DNA of 64,000 nucleotides from Salvia splendens (GCF_004379255.2 NC_056035.1:22196502-22260501); one strand, 5' to 3'; counted from the stretch's first letter, positions 22,873 to 34,329 are shown. The notes: generated by a model from the letters alone, not told the origin. Program-made: numbers and translations.

Positions 22873-23640
22873 CATCAACTTTACTTTCTTTTATATAAAT
22901 TATTATTTAACATCTACCTCTTTCTTTATTTAACTCTACATTTTTCTTTATTTAGCTGAGGATACATCAGGATAATTTATTTATAAAATGAAAATAAATA
23001 AGCCACCTTGGAGGTTATATACACATTTAATAACTAATAGTCTAATACCTAGAGAAAACTTATGAGAAAATCATTGGTTGATATTTTTAGTATTTCAAAA
23101 AATTAGCTTAATTCTTTTTTTAATTTATTCTTCACCTTTATCTATTTTCAGTTCAATAGTTAAAATGAATAAGGAGATGTTGACAATCTTGCGAAAGCCA
23201 AGTGCTTACTTAGGCATATTAAGTGGATTACATGTGGAGGGCTTTTAAATATCGAAATGGGATCTAATGTTGTGAAAGAGATTGGTCCCCATTTTAATGG
23301 GATGGCTCTTTTATAGTACAATACTAATATATATTACCATTATATTCCTCTCTATCTCAAACCAGTAACATTCAACAAAATATGACCATTATATAATGAA
23401 ATATTTAGACCAATGATCACTATTCACCACCCTAGTTAGACCTAAAAGGTTCCTATACAAATCTGTTATCTAAATTAATTGATTATAGATAAGCTCAAGT
23501 CTTAAGCGGCTTTGAGCATCTTTATTTTGTATATAGTTTTTCTGAACTTTCTAGAATAGGGTACAAAGAATCTTTCAGTTTTTGCTTCATTTCAATTTAA
23601 CTAGAAACAGACTTCTTTTATTCAGAGCAGAATATGAAGT
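22873..23640. other. No recognisable feature
   Basis: AT-rich sequence upstream of the NF-YA promoter. No coding family, terminal repeats or RNA gene recognised. Confidence 0.5.
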
Positions 23641-23655
23641 TTTCGACAAGAAAGT

Positions 23656-24023
23656 CCACCAAAATGTTAAGGTTAGAGTTGCAAATTTGGTTCTTGGGTT
23701 TCGGATGTAGCTGATCCGATACCCGTCATGTTTCGGATACCCAATACCCAAAATTATAGGTTAATGTATAATTGATGCGGGTGATTTTCAGGTTTCGGGT
23801 ACCCAGAAAAGAGTCAACTCTTTGTGACAATACAACCATCCACCAAAATATTAAGGTTAGGGTTGCAAATTTGGTTCTTGGGTTTCGGGTGTAGCTGATC
23901 CGATACCCGTCATGTTTCGAATACCCTATACCTGAAATTATAGGTTAATGTATAATTGATGCGGGTGATTTTCGGGTTTCGGGTACCCAGAAAAGAGTCA
24001 ACTCTTTGTGACAATACAACCAC
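23656..24023. repeat. 184-bp tandem duplication
   Basis: Two adjacent copies start at 23656 and 23840, each beginning CCACCAAAAT and ending TTTGTGACAATACAACCA. They differ at only a few positions. The unit holds the words GGGTTTCGG, CCGATACCCG and GGGTACCCAG, and its end includes the first codons of the Copia RNase H fragment that follows. Confidence 0.85.
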
Positions 24024-24254
24024 TATCGGCATATCTAAGAACCAGTGCAACATGCTAGAACTAAACACATGGAGGTCGATAGACATTTCATCAAGGAGAA
24101 TAGCAAAATTGGAGTTGTGTTATTTTCAGTTGTTCGACCAGAAGATCAATTGACAGACATCCTCACAAAGACAGTCAACTCAAGAAGTCTTGCAAACGTG
24201 CATTGCAAGTTGAGTTTCGGAGATGTCATTACTCAACTTGAGATGGAGTGTTAG
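23995..24254 (+). pseudogene. Copia RNase H C-terminal fragment
   Basis: CDNTTTIGISKN (from about 24008), a frameshift, then QHARTKHMEVDRHFIKE, EDQLTDILTK and a stop at 24252-24254. This is the C-terminal RNase H signature of plant Copia elements. It is followed at once by a likely LTR start, as expected for a 3' end. Confidence 0.75.
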
Positions 24255-24472
24255 AAAAAAGAAAAATAATATTAGAATCAAATCATAAAGTTGGAGCCCA
24301 AGATTATATCCTAGAAAATAATTGATTTTATTCAATACCTCAAGTTTTACCATGTATACATAGTACTTTGTAACACTCAATTTAAAGGGGGTGACATATA
24401 ATTGAATTAGATTATCAAGCGATTACTGTAAACACTTCTATATAGCTATTTCTCTATTTTTAAACCTAATGA
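24250..24472 (+). repeat. Probable Copia 3' LTR
   Basis: Begins TGTTAGAAAAAAGAAAAAT right after a purine-rich stretch (GAGATGGAG) and ends near ACCTAATGACA. The boundaries are an inference; no second copy was found for comparison. Confidence 0.45.
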
Positions 24473-24536
24473 CAAATATGCCGTTCAAGAGAATAGAAAG
24501 AAGAAATAGTGATTTTATATTTTTGGAAGCCAAGTA

Positions 24537-25101
24537 TAGGAATGGGTAGGGACAGTATAATTTACCGAAACCACCATACCGTATATCTTACCGTAAATTC
24601 GGTATACGAAAAAGTCATATCTTTTACCTTACCAAAGTTTTCGGTATGCCGAACTTCGGTATACCTTATTTTCGGTATGACGAATTTCCATACAGATACT
24701 GTACCTCATTTTCGGTATCCCGTATCAAAGTTCGGTATACCTGACTTTCAAGATTAATTAAAATAGAAAATTTAAGTTTTTAGAATATTATTTATATTTA
24801 TAATTTTAAAAATATATTAAATATATTTTATTTATAATTACATTTATACTTCACAATAGATTTTATAATTTAGAAGTATAAAAAATATATTTTATATATA
24901 ATTATATTTATATTTTACGGTATATACCAAATTTCGGTATGCAGCGGTATACCGTGGTATTTGAAAAATCATATCGTTACCTTACTGGAATCTTTCGGTA
25001 AGGTATCATACCGTACAGAAAACTACGGTATACCAAAAAATCGATACTTTCGGTACGATAAGACCGATATTTTGATACTTCGGTATTTTTCCCCGGCCCT
25101 A
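24537..25101. mobile_element. hAT-type non-autonomous element with 8-bp target duplication
   Basis: The element begins TAGGAATGGGTAGGG and ends GGCCCTA (reversed TAGGGCCGGGG), typical hAT-like ends. Perfect GCCAAGTA flanks it at 24529-24536 and 25102-25109, the 8-bp duplication expected of hAT. The outer parts are packed with CGGTATACC/TTCGGTATG words in both orientations. The centre is very AT-rich. No transposase. Confidence 0.85.
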
Positions 25102-25109
25102 GCCAAGTA

Positions 25110-26758
25110 GAATGAGATATCTAATTATGAAAATTGTACTACTATTACTTAAGAGTAGCTCTTGTTTCTACTCTCTTGAATGGAAAATGTATTAATTAGA
25201 GTAAGGATGGAGGAAATAGTATCTCCATTTATCAAAAAGACTTTATCAAATTCAGGCACATAAATATCACACTTACTTTTCTTACCAAAGCCTGCATGGT
25301 ATAAATAGTTTTGTGAAGCCACTTTGATGTAAAAAGTCATCCACATTATATTGTGACGTAAGATTACATTTTCCGTTGCCAAAAGCTAACTAGCTATTTA
25401 GTCAATTATCTGCACTGAAATTAATTATTCATTTTTTGATTGTCTTTGGTTCAATTCATACCAATATATTTTGGATCCTTTTGTCGCACTATCTTGCTTA
25501 TAAAGCGTATCACTTTTTGATGATGGATCATCTAAGCGTATCACTTGCTTATAATTCAATATTTCCATGTTTTGATCTTTTGATTTTTGCATTTTTAGCT
25601 TTTTATGTAACCTTTATTATCTCTCATTTGGATGTTCATGTTGAATATATATGCAAAGTAATCAGCCACTAACTATGTAGGTTAATCATGCACGACATGT
25701 GTCGAACGCCCGACTACACAGAAGTGGCATGCCAAGTGGATTTAATACAATCTCACTTATTTTTTTTATTAAAGGTTTTAATATTTATGGGTTATCGTTT
25801 GTAATACAGATCAGCGCCCATGCATTAGCTAGATTCATGTGGATTACACAACATATATTTTGAATGATGTGGTGTTTAATTTAATCTTTAATATTAATGG
25901 TTACATCATCCATGATCTCAAGGTCAATCAATTGCAAATGATGTCATAATATTTCATATTAAGCTGAAGTAAAATTATGAAGTGGTAAATTCTTTCCAAA
26001 GTGTACACACGAGATACTATGCAAATGAGTAATTTTTTATTTGTTCGTAAATACACAAACTTTCAACATTTTATAGGTTTTTTATACTTTTTTTAATACA
26101 AATACATGAATATTAAAATTTCTAGTTTTTTCACGAAATGAAATATCAAAACTAATTACAATGGCAGATTAGTGTTGACGTGGGAATCGAAACATTGTCA
26201 TTTTAATTTGACTAATTTTAAAAAATCAAAATTTAAAATACCACATCATCATCTTCCTCACATATTCGTCCCTTTAATTTCTTCTCTGAAATTGATTATT
26301 TAGAGCAACTAAAAAAGAAATGGAGATAACCACCAACATATTTCCGAAATATCATAAGCATACGCGTATCCGGGCATAAATAAAACTAGTATAACGACAC
26401 ACTAGTTAAAGCATAACACACTCATCTCCTTCCATCAAACAAGAAAGGATATCATGGATGAGTGCCACTTAAAGCATAACACATCCATCTCCTTCCATCT
26501 CCATTATCTCAAATAGACAAACTATTGTATTTTTAAAACATTGAAAACATAAAATGGAAGTGCCACTTAAATTATAATTCCAATTTAAAATGTAAATCCT
26601 TAATTATCTATTAGTTGGATACCCATTTTCTTATAAATGATCAGTTCGCATATGCCTCAGGCACATGTATTTGTAGTAGAATTAAATTCTTATAATTTGA
26701 TTTAGGATATTGTTACATGCCAAAAATTATGTAGTTCTTGTATAAAATATAAAATTCT
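25110..26758. other. No recognisable feature
   Basis: AT-rich intergenic DNA. Open stretches at 25149-25382 (-) and 25436-25672 (+) have no family signature and are probably chance. Confidence 0.5.
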
Positions 26759-26763
26759 ATCAG

Positions 26764-27196
26764 CGATACAGACCAAACAGGAGAACTCATCCGAAAAGAC
26801 TAACCTGTTAGGAGAGATCGTTTAGTCTATATACCCCACATCAGTTGTACTCACAACCGATGTGGGAATTGAGTCTGTAACATTCAACCCTCCTTTAAGG
26901 GCCAACGTCGTCGTTGGTCAATGCCACATTGGTCACGGCTGATTCTTTGTCAGGTCACCACTCCGTGGACCACCACTCCGAGTTCTCGTTGGTCACGGCC
27001 ACGTTGGTCACAGCGGATTCTTTGCCCGGCCACCACTCCGAGCCGTTTGGACTCTCAATGAAAACACCAATTGATACAGACCAAACAGGAGAACTCATCC
27101 TAAAAGACTAGCCTATTAGGAAAGAGAGAGATCATTTAGTCTTTATACCCCACATCAGTTGTTCTCACAACCGATGTGGGAATTGAGTCCGTAACA
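26764..27196. mobile_element. TRIM-like element (miniature LTR retrotransposon)
   Basis: Two direct repeats of about 119-125 bp (26764-26882 and 27072-27196) begin [T/C]GATACAGACCAAACAGG and end GTAACA. They flank a 189-bp centre with no coding capacity. A perfect 5-bp duplication ATCAG sits at 26759-26763 and 27197-27201. Each repeat holds a palindrome (CCCACATCAGTTGT...ACAACCGATGTGGG). The centre itself carries an imperfect repeat (TTGGTCACGGC, CACCACTCCG). LTR-like repeats, 5-bp target duplication and tiny size fit a TRIM. Confidence 0.8.
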
Positions 27197-27201
27197 ATCA
27201 G

Positions 27202-28189
27202 CCACTAAACTCTTGACGGTTTTTCCATGAATTAAAAAAACCATACTCTAGCGGAGTATTATTAAAGGATGGAAAAAAGCAGTAACAGTTTCATTCAGAT
27301 ATTCAGTTTAAAGAATGGGGATGAAAATTAAAAATATTTATTTGTAATTAAAATATCAATAGCTGAATGGCTGAATTATCAAATAAATTTAAAAAATTGT
27401 CAAAATTTTGGTTTGTCCCATACTTTTCAAAACTTGAATAATAAAATTAACAAGTTTTAAAATTTGCAATTTTCCTGCACATTGTTTTTCAGATGAAACC
27501 CACAATGATGTGCTAACAAATCGGTGGTGGCACATAATAAAGTTGTGGGGTTTATCTAGATACGAAGATAGGATAATTAATTTGGCTGCCACAAAATACC
27601 CTGAAAAACTACGTAAGGAATAATTATAAAATTTTGAAACTTAGTAATTTATAATTCCACTTTTGTAAAATATTGGAGAATTTGACTATTATTCATGATT
27701 TATTTATATTTTTCAGAAAGTCGTGTATTTTTATGTAGTACAGCAATTAGCAAGAATGGTGGGATATTTTTAGGTAATTATATATAGCAATTAGCAAGAT
27801 AAAGCGATATCCACAAAAAATCTGGATGTGGATTTGCATTCCTAAAATCTTTTCTTTTCCTTTATTTGTTTTTATTGATATAGAAATGTGGTGTATTTAG
27901 CAAATGGTAGTTTTTAAATTGCACTAATTAGTAGTGGAATCATGTCTAACACTACAACCATTGAATAATTGGATCCCTTTCCTAAAAGTGACCAACAACA
28001 CCTAAGTGGGAATTTTACTTTTCTTAATCACATTATAAATTTTATTTTTGTACATTATTATCGTACAGAAAAATTGTCGTCAGGATATGGATGGATCACA
28101 GACGTTATCGGCAAACTGAATAAGGCAACTTTTTCTTTCTTTAGTAATCCCATGCACTCAACTACCAAAAGACTAAAGGAAAGAATGAT
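27202..28189. other. No recognisable feature
   Basis: AT-rich intergenic DNA without a coding signature or clear repeat boundaries. Confidence 0.5.
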
Positions 28190-28575
28190 TACGGTGGGTA
28201 GGTACGGTATACATTACCGAAACCACCGTACCGTAAATTTGGTACGTGAAAAATTCATATATTTACCTTACCAAATTTTTCGGTATATCGAACGTCAATA
28301 TTCTTTATTTTCGGTATGACGAAATTTCATACCGATACCATACCTCATTTTTGGTATACCGTACTTTTGCGGTATACCTGACTTTCAACATCAATGAAAA
28401 TAGATAATTTATGTTTTTAGAATATAATTTATATTTTATAATGTTAAACATAAATTAAATATATTTTATTCATAATTATATTTATATTTAACAATAGATT
28501 TTATAATTTAAAAATATATAAAATATAGTTTATATATAATTATATTTATAATTTATGGTGTTTACCGAATTTCGT
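28190..28575. mobile_element. Truncated second copy of the hAT-type element
   Basis: Similar to 24537 onward: TTACCGAAACCACC, GGTATACCTGACTTTCAA and the same AT-rich centre. It breaks off at about 28575 (TTTACCGAATTTCGTAC), before the right terminal repeat. No target duplication. Confidence 0.75.
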
Positions 28576-28577
28576 AC

Positions 28578-28682
28578 AATCTGGCCTGCCAAGAACTAAA
28601 GAAAGAAGATCTTGCTTCTTTTGATGATTTCATGGGTAGAAATCTTATGAGGTTTTGCAAGTCATTCATTACTCTGTATTGA
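28578..28682 (+). other. Exon-like open stretch of unknown origin
   Basis: Directly after the hAT break an open frame reads NLACQELKKEDLASFDDFMG, then about a dozen residues to ITLY and a TGA at 28680-28682. Charged, codon-like composition in an otherwise AT-rich region suggests the last exon of a gene or a captured exon. I do not recognise the family, and no upstream exon was found. Confidence 0.3.
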
Positions 28683-28995
28683 ATGCAAGAGAAAAACAGC
28701 TACAAAATGTCAGAATTTCGTTGATGGAGAGAAAATATATGAAATTGCAAGATGTTGTTGGTATTTCTATTGTTGCTATGTCCTAACATAAGAAAGATGC
28801 ATTGTATTATTGTTCCTTCTTTAGGGGGTCATTTTGAGGTGAGCTTGCGCTTGCATTGTGAGACCTGAAGCAAGATCATGTGGTTGTTGGGTGTGGGATT
28901 ATACAGTAATTCCATGTTTGCATGCGTGTGTAGTACTTAATTTCTGAAACAAATCTGCCGAATCTCATGTGAATGAGTACTTTACAATGGAGAAG

Positions 28996-29192
28996 TATAA
29001 TCGTCCCATTTTAGCAGTCCCAGTTATTTTTTTGCACTCGTTTTATAAAAATGATAATAAATAGTTAAAGTGGAGAAATGGTAAAGTAAGAGAGAATACT
29101 ATAGATAAGACTTTTCTCTACACTTTAACTATATTGTATCATTTGTATAAAATGAGTGATCGGGACTGCTAAAATGGGACGGATGGAGTATA
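28996..29192. mobile_element. Stowaway-like MITE with long inverted ends
   Basis: The left TCGTCCCATTTTAGCAGTCC and the right GGACTGCTAAAATGGGACG are nearly perfect inverses, followed by GATGGAGTATA. About 195 bp, with an internal TTAAAGTGG/CACTTTAAC pair. Non-coding. Confidence 0.8.
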
Positions 29193-29290
29193 TGGATTTG
29201 GGATCCCACCGTTGAATGGTGAGAACCTGTGGCCTGTGCAAAAGGGAAACAAGGACGACATCACAGAGCTAATCCGACAAAAGGTTGCTC

Positions 29291-29314
29291 ATATATATAT
29301 ATATATATATATAT
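29291..29314. repeat. (AT)12 microsatellite
   Basis: Uninterrupted AT dinucleotides. Confidence 0.95.
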
Positions 29315-30948
29315 TTCATTTGATTTAATCAATTTACTAACTTATACATATTTTTGTTTTCTTGATAGGGGAAACAAGGCCGACCTCCGCAGCCAAGACT
29401 ATATACAGCAGCAACGTACTTATTCTCATGTGCACATCTCAGCAAAGCCAAGTTTAAAAAGAATATTGGACTTCTGCTGTAAAAATTTTGATGTATTTTG
29501 GATATCAAATTCTATAAGGTTTCATTTCCACGTATTTTTTTTGTCAAAATCAGACATGTTTTATCGATCTAGGAGTTGATTTATAAACTCACATCCTAAA
29601 ATATTCGAGTTTATGTATGGAACTGATAATCTCTTTTGTTCATTATATGTATCTCTTTCCCGATTTATGTAGATACTGCAAACTAGTAATTGATATACAT
29701 AATCCAAAGAAAAATGTGTTAAGTAAATTAAACCAAAAATCGAGAAACACAAAATCCTATATTTTTTCAAAATTTCGTGGGAAGGAAATGCCAGATTTTC
29801 TTAAAAGTTATTGGTTTTAGAGACCAAAATATCATTATTATGTATCTGACTGTCCACGTAGATTTTCCGATCTGTACACGGAGGATGTTTTTGCCGGAAA
29901 AATTCCAAATCGGTGAAAATAACACGACCCGTCAAAGTTTATGGTTTTATGTACAAATTTCAAAGTTAATGGGAAATACCAAATTTCATCCAAAGTTAAT
30001 GGTTTTTAAGACCATTGATTACCGATGCACTATTTTTTAACACTACAACTACTTGCAAGTATGCAGGGCAGAAATAGTATAGCTAAAGGTCAGTAGCGAT
30101 ATATTGAACACAGAGAATATAATTGCAACTGGCTATCATTTACTAAACGTCATATACTATCTAGAGAAACAAGAGTTTTGGTTGGATTAATTAACTAGAC
30201 AGAAAATAAATAAACAAAGCATGTAAATAAATAAGTTAATCCAGCAATGATGGAATTAAAGGACAATTCAAGAAGTTAATCAAGCAAAGATGGAATTAAA
30301 GGACAATCCATACTTCACCAGAAATAATCACATAGAATAGATCACGTACACTAGAGTCGTCAATCCTAAATTTATAACTCCCAAAAGCACCTAAGACTCC
30401 TATTGTTCTCGCTCTCAATTAAAAGTACCGTTGTAAGGGAAATTAACTGTAGCACCAAATAAGCTCTTCTAAAAAGCAAACCTCCTCTCACGATTATGTT
30501 GCAAGTCAATAATAGATCATCATAGAATGTGTCACTTAAATATGAAAAATTATCCAATACTTAGAATAGAATCAAATATTGAACAAAACGGATATTATAT
30601 AAACCAATAAAAGTTACTAACACATCCCAAGAATTCTTATAGTTTAGGTACTCATAGACAAATAGCAAAACCTACAAATTAAAGTACAAAACATAAAGAA
30701 AAAGCAAACAAAACCCAATGATGAATTGTTGTGCAATCTTTAGTCTTCTTTTGCCTTGCTCCAATATCCAAGAATGGTGGATGGAATGATGGACGAAGGA
30801 ATTAGGGTTAAAGAGTGGAGGCTCCCCAATTTTGGAGGCTATGAATAGGTGTATATTATGAATTAGGTTATGGGATATATATAGACTTGGAAAAGGTTTA
30901 AACTTGATAAAAAAAAGTGTCCTCCAAGTAGTGTTCCTTACATTAGAT
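29315..30948. other. Non-coding; probable old repeat debris
   Basis: No coding family recognised. 29790-30010 has internal repeats (CAAAGTTAATGG, ATTTCATCCAAAG). 30230-30320 has a direct repeat (GATGGAATTAAAGGACAATC). A TATATATAGA word near 30878 and the general layout could be an old LTR. It ends abruptly where phytochrome homology begins. Confidence 0.35.
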
Positions 30949-31729
30949 GAGGCACGAGATAATTGGGAAAACACTGCCTGGGGAGATTTTCGGAAGTTTA
31001 TGTTGATTGAAAGGCCAAGACGCAATAACCAAGTTTATGATCCTTTTATACCGTACTATCAGTGGCCATGAAACCGAAAAGCTAGCCTTGGTTTTTTCAA
31101 CCGCGGAGGAGAGTTTGTCGAGGTATACTTGACTGCGTATAAGAGAGCAGACGAGAGCGGACAAATATTTGGATGTTTGTGCTTTTTGTAGACGACAGTG
31201 ATAAGTCAAAAGGAGCCCACAATTGATAACCATGAAGAAAAAGAAGAGGTTTTGCTAGGGAAAGAGTTGGATTACGTTACGCAAGAGATTAAAAATCCTC
31301 TTAATGGCATCCGGTTCACCTATAAACTCCTGCAAGGCTCACTCACTTCAGATGATCATAAGAAATTTCTCATACCAGCGATGCCTGTGAACGACAGATT
31401 TTATCCATCATCGACAATATTAATGCAGGAAGTTTTGAAGAAAGACAAGTCTTTTTATCTAGCACAATGTTAGTTGCATGTAAAAGTATTGAATTCGAAT
31501 ACATTATTTACACGATGTTTTTTTTTTGGTCGCGCAGCGTGACCGAGCTAAAAATCGAAGAGTTTGTTTTGGGAGATATTGTGAATGCTATATTTAGCCA
31601 AGCTATGATTTTGATAAGAGAAAAGGATTTGCATCTTATCCATGACGTTCCCGATCAAGTAAGAGTCTATGTGTATACGACGACCAAATGAAGCTCCAAT
31701 TGCCTTGTCCGATTTCTTGCTATGTGTTG

Positions 31730-32018
31730 TGTTAGTATGCCTTGAATCTGTTCAGATCATGTTTCCTAATTGGGATAGGATTATGTTTCCGAATTAGGAT
31801 AGAATCCCATGTGTGCATATTTATATGGGAGTAGAGCACATAATTATGTGATCTTAGATCGAATCTGAAATCTGTAGCCATAATCTAAAAACACTCTGAA
31901 TAAAATCTATTCTCTGTTCCTGCCCGTGGATGTAGCCAATTGGCGAACCACGTAAATTTGTGTCTTCTTTACGTTTCTGTTTATCTTGATTACACAATTA
32001 CTCTATTCTGTCACAATA
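31730..32018 (+). repeat. LTR 1 of the three-LTR element
   Basis: TGTTAGTATGCCTTGAATC to TCACAATA; followed by a primer site at 32022-32033. Confidence 0.9.
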
Positions 32019-32243
32019 AACTGGTATCAGAGCCTGGTTTTCGGATAGGGTTTTGAATTCCGCATCTGTTAGGGTTTCTGTGTTAATCAATCAAGATGTC
32101 TGCTCTGAACGTTAAGGTCGAAAATTCAGTGGGAGTGCCTTGTTTTCGGACTTGGGCAAATTTGAGGCAAGAATGGAGAAGTTTGTTTGTCTGGCATTGT
32201 AATGATGCATCTGTATGGGAGAATTCAAGTCAATGTGGAGATT

Positions 32244-32532
32244 TGTTAGTGTGCCTTGAATCTGTTCAGATCATGTTTCCTAATTGGGATATGATTATGT
32301 TTCCGAATTAGGATAGGATCTCATGTGTGCCTATTTATATGAGAGTAGAGCAGATAATTCTGTGATCTTAGATCCAATCTGAAATCTGTAAACATAATCT
32401 GAAAACACTCTGAATAAAATATGTTCTTCGTTCCTGCCCGTGGATGTAGCCAATTGGCGAACCACGTAAATTTTGTGACTCTTTACGTTTCTGTTTATCT
32501 TGATTACACAATTACTCTATTATGTCACAACA
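32244..32532 (+). repeat. LTR 2 (central) of the three-LTR element
   Basis: TGTTAGTGTGCCTTGAATC to TCACAACA; preceded by GTGGAGATT and followed by TGGTATCAGAGCC, so it serves as the 3' LTR of one module and the 5' LTR of the next. Confidence 0.9.
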
Positions 32533-32737
32533 AACTGGTATCAGAGCCTGGTTTTCGAACTAGGGATTTGAATTCCGCATCTGTTAAGGTTTCTATCTTA
32601 ATCGATCAAGATGTCTGCTTTGAACGTGAAGTCTGGTTTTCGGACCAGGGAAAATTTGAAGCAGGAATGGAGAAGTTTGTTCGTCTGGCATTGTAATGAT
32701 GCATCTGCAAGGGAGAATTCAAGTGAAGGTGGAGATT

Positions 32738-33026
32738 TGTTAGTATGTCTTGAATCTGTTCAGATCATGTTTCCTAATTGGGATAGGATTATGTTTCCTA
32801 CTTAGGATAGGATCCCATGTGTGCATATTTATATGGGAGTAGAGAACATAATTCTGTGATCTTAGATCCAATCTAAAATCTATAGCCATAATCTGAAAAC
32901 ACTCTGAATAAAATCTGTTCTCCGTTCCTGCCCGTGGATGTAGCCAATTGGTGAACCACGTAAATTTTGTGTGTCTTTACGTTTCTGTTTATCTTGATTA
33001 CACAATTACTCTATTCTATCACACCA
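32738..33026 (+). repeat. LTR 3 of the three-LTR element
   Basis: TGTTAGTATGTCTTGAATC to TCACACCA; followed directly by the CGTTG duplication and the interrupted phytochrome exon. Confidence 0.9.
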
Positions 33027-33788
33027 CGTTGTGGACTACGCGCCTTCTCCAGATGGCTGGGTGGAAATGGATGTATCATCTCAATTCAAATTCAAAGTAA
33101 TACAAGATGGAAATGAATTTGTTCATCTGAAAATCAGGTAGTATAAACACAATAATGCTAGTTTTCTTAATTTATAGCTCATATATATAGATTCAATGTT
33201 TTCTGAAATGTTACATGTTTATGATGTGAATATCTCACTATATATAAGAAAAATTGATATACAAGATTTTGTTTACTTGTATATAGAGAATGGCTGATCC
33301 TGGCCAAGGCTTGCCTCACTCTCTGATTGGGGATATGTTTGGCGCGGAAAGCAATTGTATGACACAAGAAGGAATGGCGTTGAACATTTCCTAGATGCTT
33401 GTCGGCATGATGAAAGGTAATGTTCGTTACATTAGAGAGCGAAAGCAATGTTACTTCTAAACTGACATTGAGCTTCGATCCAAAATTACATAGCTCTAGT
33501 AATGTTGTCGGATGAGTTGTAGGACGACATTTTCGTGATTTAAAGATCACAAGTCGAGCTACACTCTTTACTAACATGAATGTGCAACTAACTATAAAAG
33601 TTATAGTATTTTTGTTTGAGTATGTTGTTATTTTTTTATGTTCGAAATTGACACTTGTATTATTTCCTAAGTTGTAAATATTATGTAATTTTAGCGTGGA
33701 AAATATAAAAATAACTAGAGATTTTATAAGATTTGGTTATTTTAAGTAAATTACCTTGCTTGATTTGTGTATTTTAAATAATGTGTAA

Positions 33789-33854
33789 CACTATGATTGC
33801 TTGCTTGTCTTGGAACCGCAGGTGGTTACAGTTCCAAGACAAGTGATCATAGTG
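33789..33854 (+). other. Long hairpin, unit A copy
   Basis: Left arm CACTATGATTGCTTG-CTTGTCTTGGAAC, a 14-nt loop, right arm GTTCCAAGACAAGTG-ATCATAGTG. The perfect inner stem is 13 bp, and the outer arms pair except for a 4-nt CTTG bulge. It lies about 300 bp after the phytochrome stop. Copies occur in all four units. Confidence 0.75.
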
Positions 33855-34120
33855 GTTCGGGTTTCGGTTCGAAATAGCCAATATTTGGCCAATTCCAATC
33901 CTAGTTTCGGTTATCAGGTTTCTTGGTTTTGAGATTTTTTTCAAATGATTGATGATGTGTGTTAAGTAGATTACGAAGTTTTTGCACAACTAATCTGGTA
34001 GTAGTATGCTACCAACATCAACTTCTTTCGATACTTACGTCTTAATACAAAGTTTAACATAAAGTTTGTACTATTATCTCAGGTGTTGAGAAAATTGTGA
34101 CACAAAGTCCTATCCGAACA

Positions 34121-34316
34121 ACCCGACCGGGTGGCATGGTTTGCCACAAGTTACCCGGTCGGGTGAGTCTTCCTGGCTCTTTCACGCCGTCGACGAGGCA
34201 CCCGGGCGGGTAGCACTGAGGCTACCCGGCCGGGTGGGACAATGTGGCTGCGGCTCCTCCAGCGAGTAGCACCCAACCGGGTGATTTGGTGCGTCAAATC
34301 CCACCCGGCCGGGTGG
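34121..34316. repeat. Cluster of GC-rich palindromes, unit A
   Basis: Six near-palindromes of the ACCCGRCCGGGT type within about 195 bp: ACCCGACCGGGTGG, ACCCGGTCGGGTG, CACCCGGGCGGGTAG, ACCCGGCCGGGTGG, CACCCAACCGGGTG, CACCCGGCCGGGTGG. Probably part of the antisense Gypsy 3' region or LTR. Confidence 0.8.
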
Positions 34317-34329
34317 AAGCTTTCCTCCC

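Larger units (their letters stand above)
31730..33026 (+). mobile_element. Copia-derived element with three LTRs (LTR-int-LTR-int-LTR)
   Basis: Three LTRs of exactly 289 bp each (31730-32018, 32244-32532, 32738-33026) start TGTTAGTRTG and end CACAAYA/CACACCA. They are separated by two short internal segments (225 and 205 bp). Each internal segment has a primer site (TGGTATCAGAGCC), a gag-like start (MSALNVK) and a purine tract (GTGGAGATTT). Flanking TGTTG (31725-31729) and CGTTG (33027-33031) are the 5-bp target duplication with one change; intact array units read CGTTG there. No enzyme is encoded, so it was mobilised by a relative. Confidence 0.9.
30949..33493 (+). pseudogene. Phytochrome pseudogene, unit A (PAS2 end to C-terminus)
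   Basis: Phytochromes are red/far-red receptors; this is only a C-terminal part. The frame starts MRHEIIGKTLPGEIFGSLC (30949-31010) with a stop just after, then LKGQDAITKFMILLY and FFNRGGEFVEVYLTAYKRAD, another stop near 31187, then the histidine-kinase-related domain (VTQEIKNPLNGIRFTYKLLQ, about 31276-31335; VLGDIVNAIFSQAMILIREK, about 31565-31625). An LTR element (31730-33026) splits the next exon, which resumes as DYAPSPDGWVEMDVSS. An intron (33138-33288) leads to MADPGQGLPHSLIGDMFG and a terminal stop at 33491-33493; two further stops (NIS*, CYF*) interrupt the last exon. This is the only unit that keeps the region between PAS2 and the kinase-like domain. Dead as a receptor. Confidence 0.88.

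Noticed and set aside
26820..27180. Palindromic repeats considered as a CRISPR-like array
   Set aside because: This is plant DNA with only two repeats that have LTR-like ends and a 5-bp target duplication, so it is a TRIM-type element.
31198..31625. Histidine-kinase-like segment considered as a two-component gene
   Set aside because: The flanking order (PAS2 before it, DYAPSPDGWVEM and PGQGLP after it) is that of the phytochrome C-terminus, and stops break the frame.
33179..33577. 132-codon minus-strand frame, repeated in units B, C and D
   Set aside because: It is the antisense shadow of the phytochrome last exon and its 3' flank.
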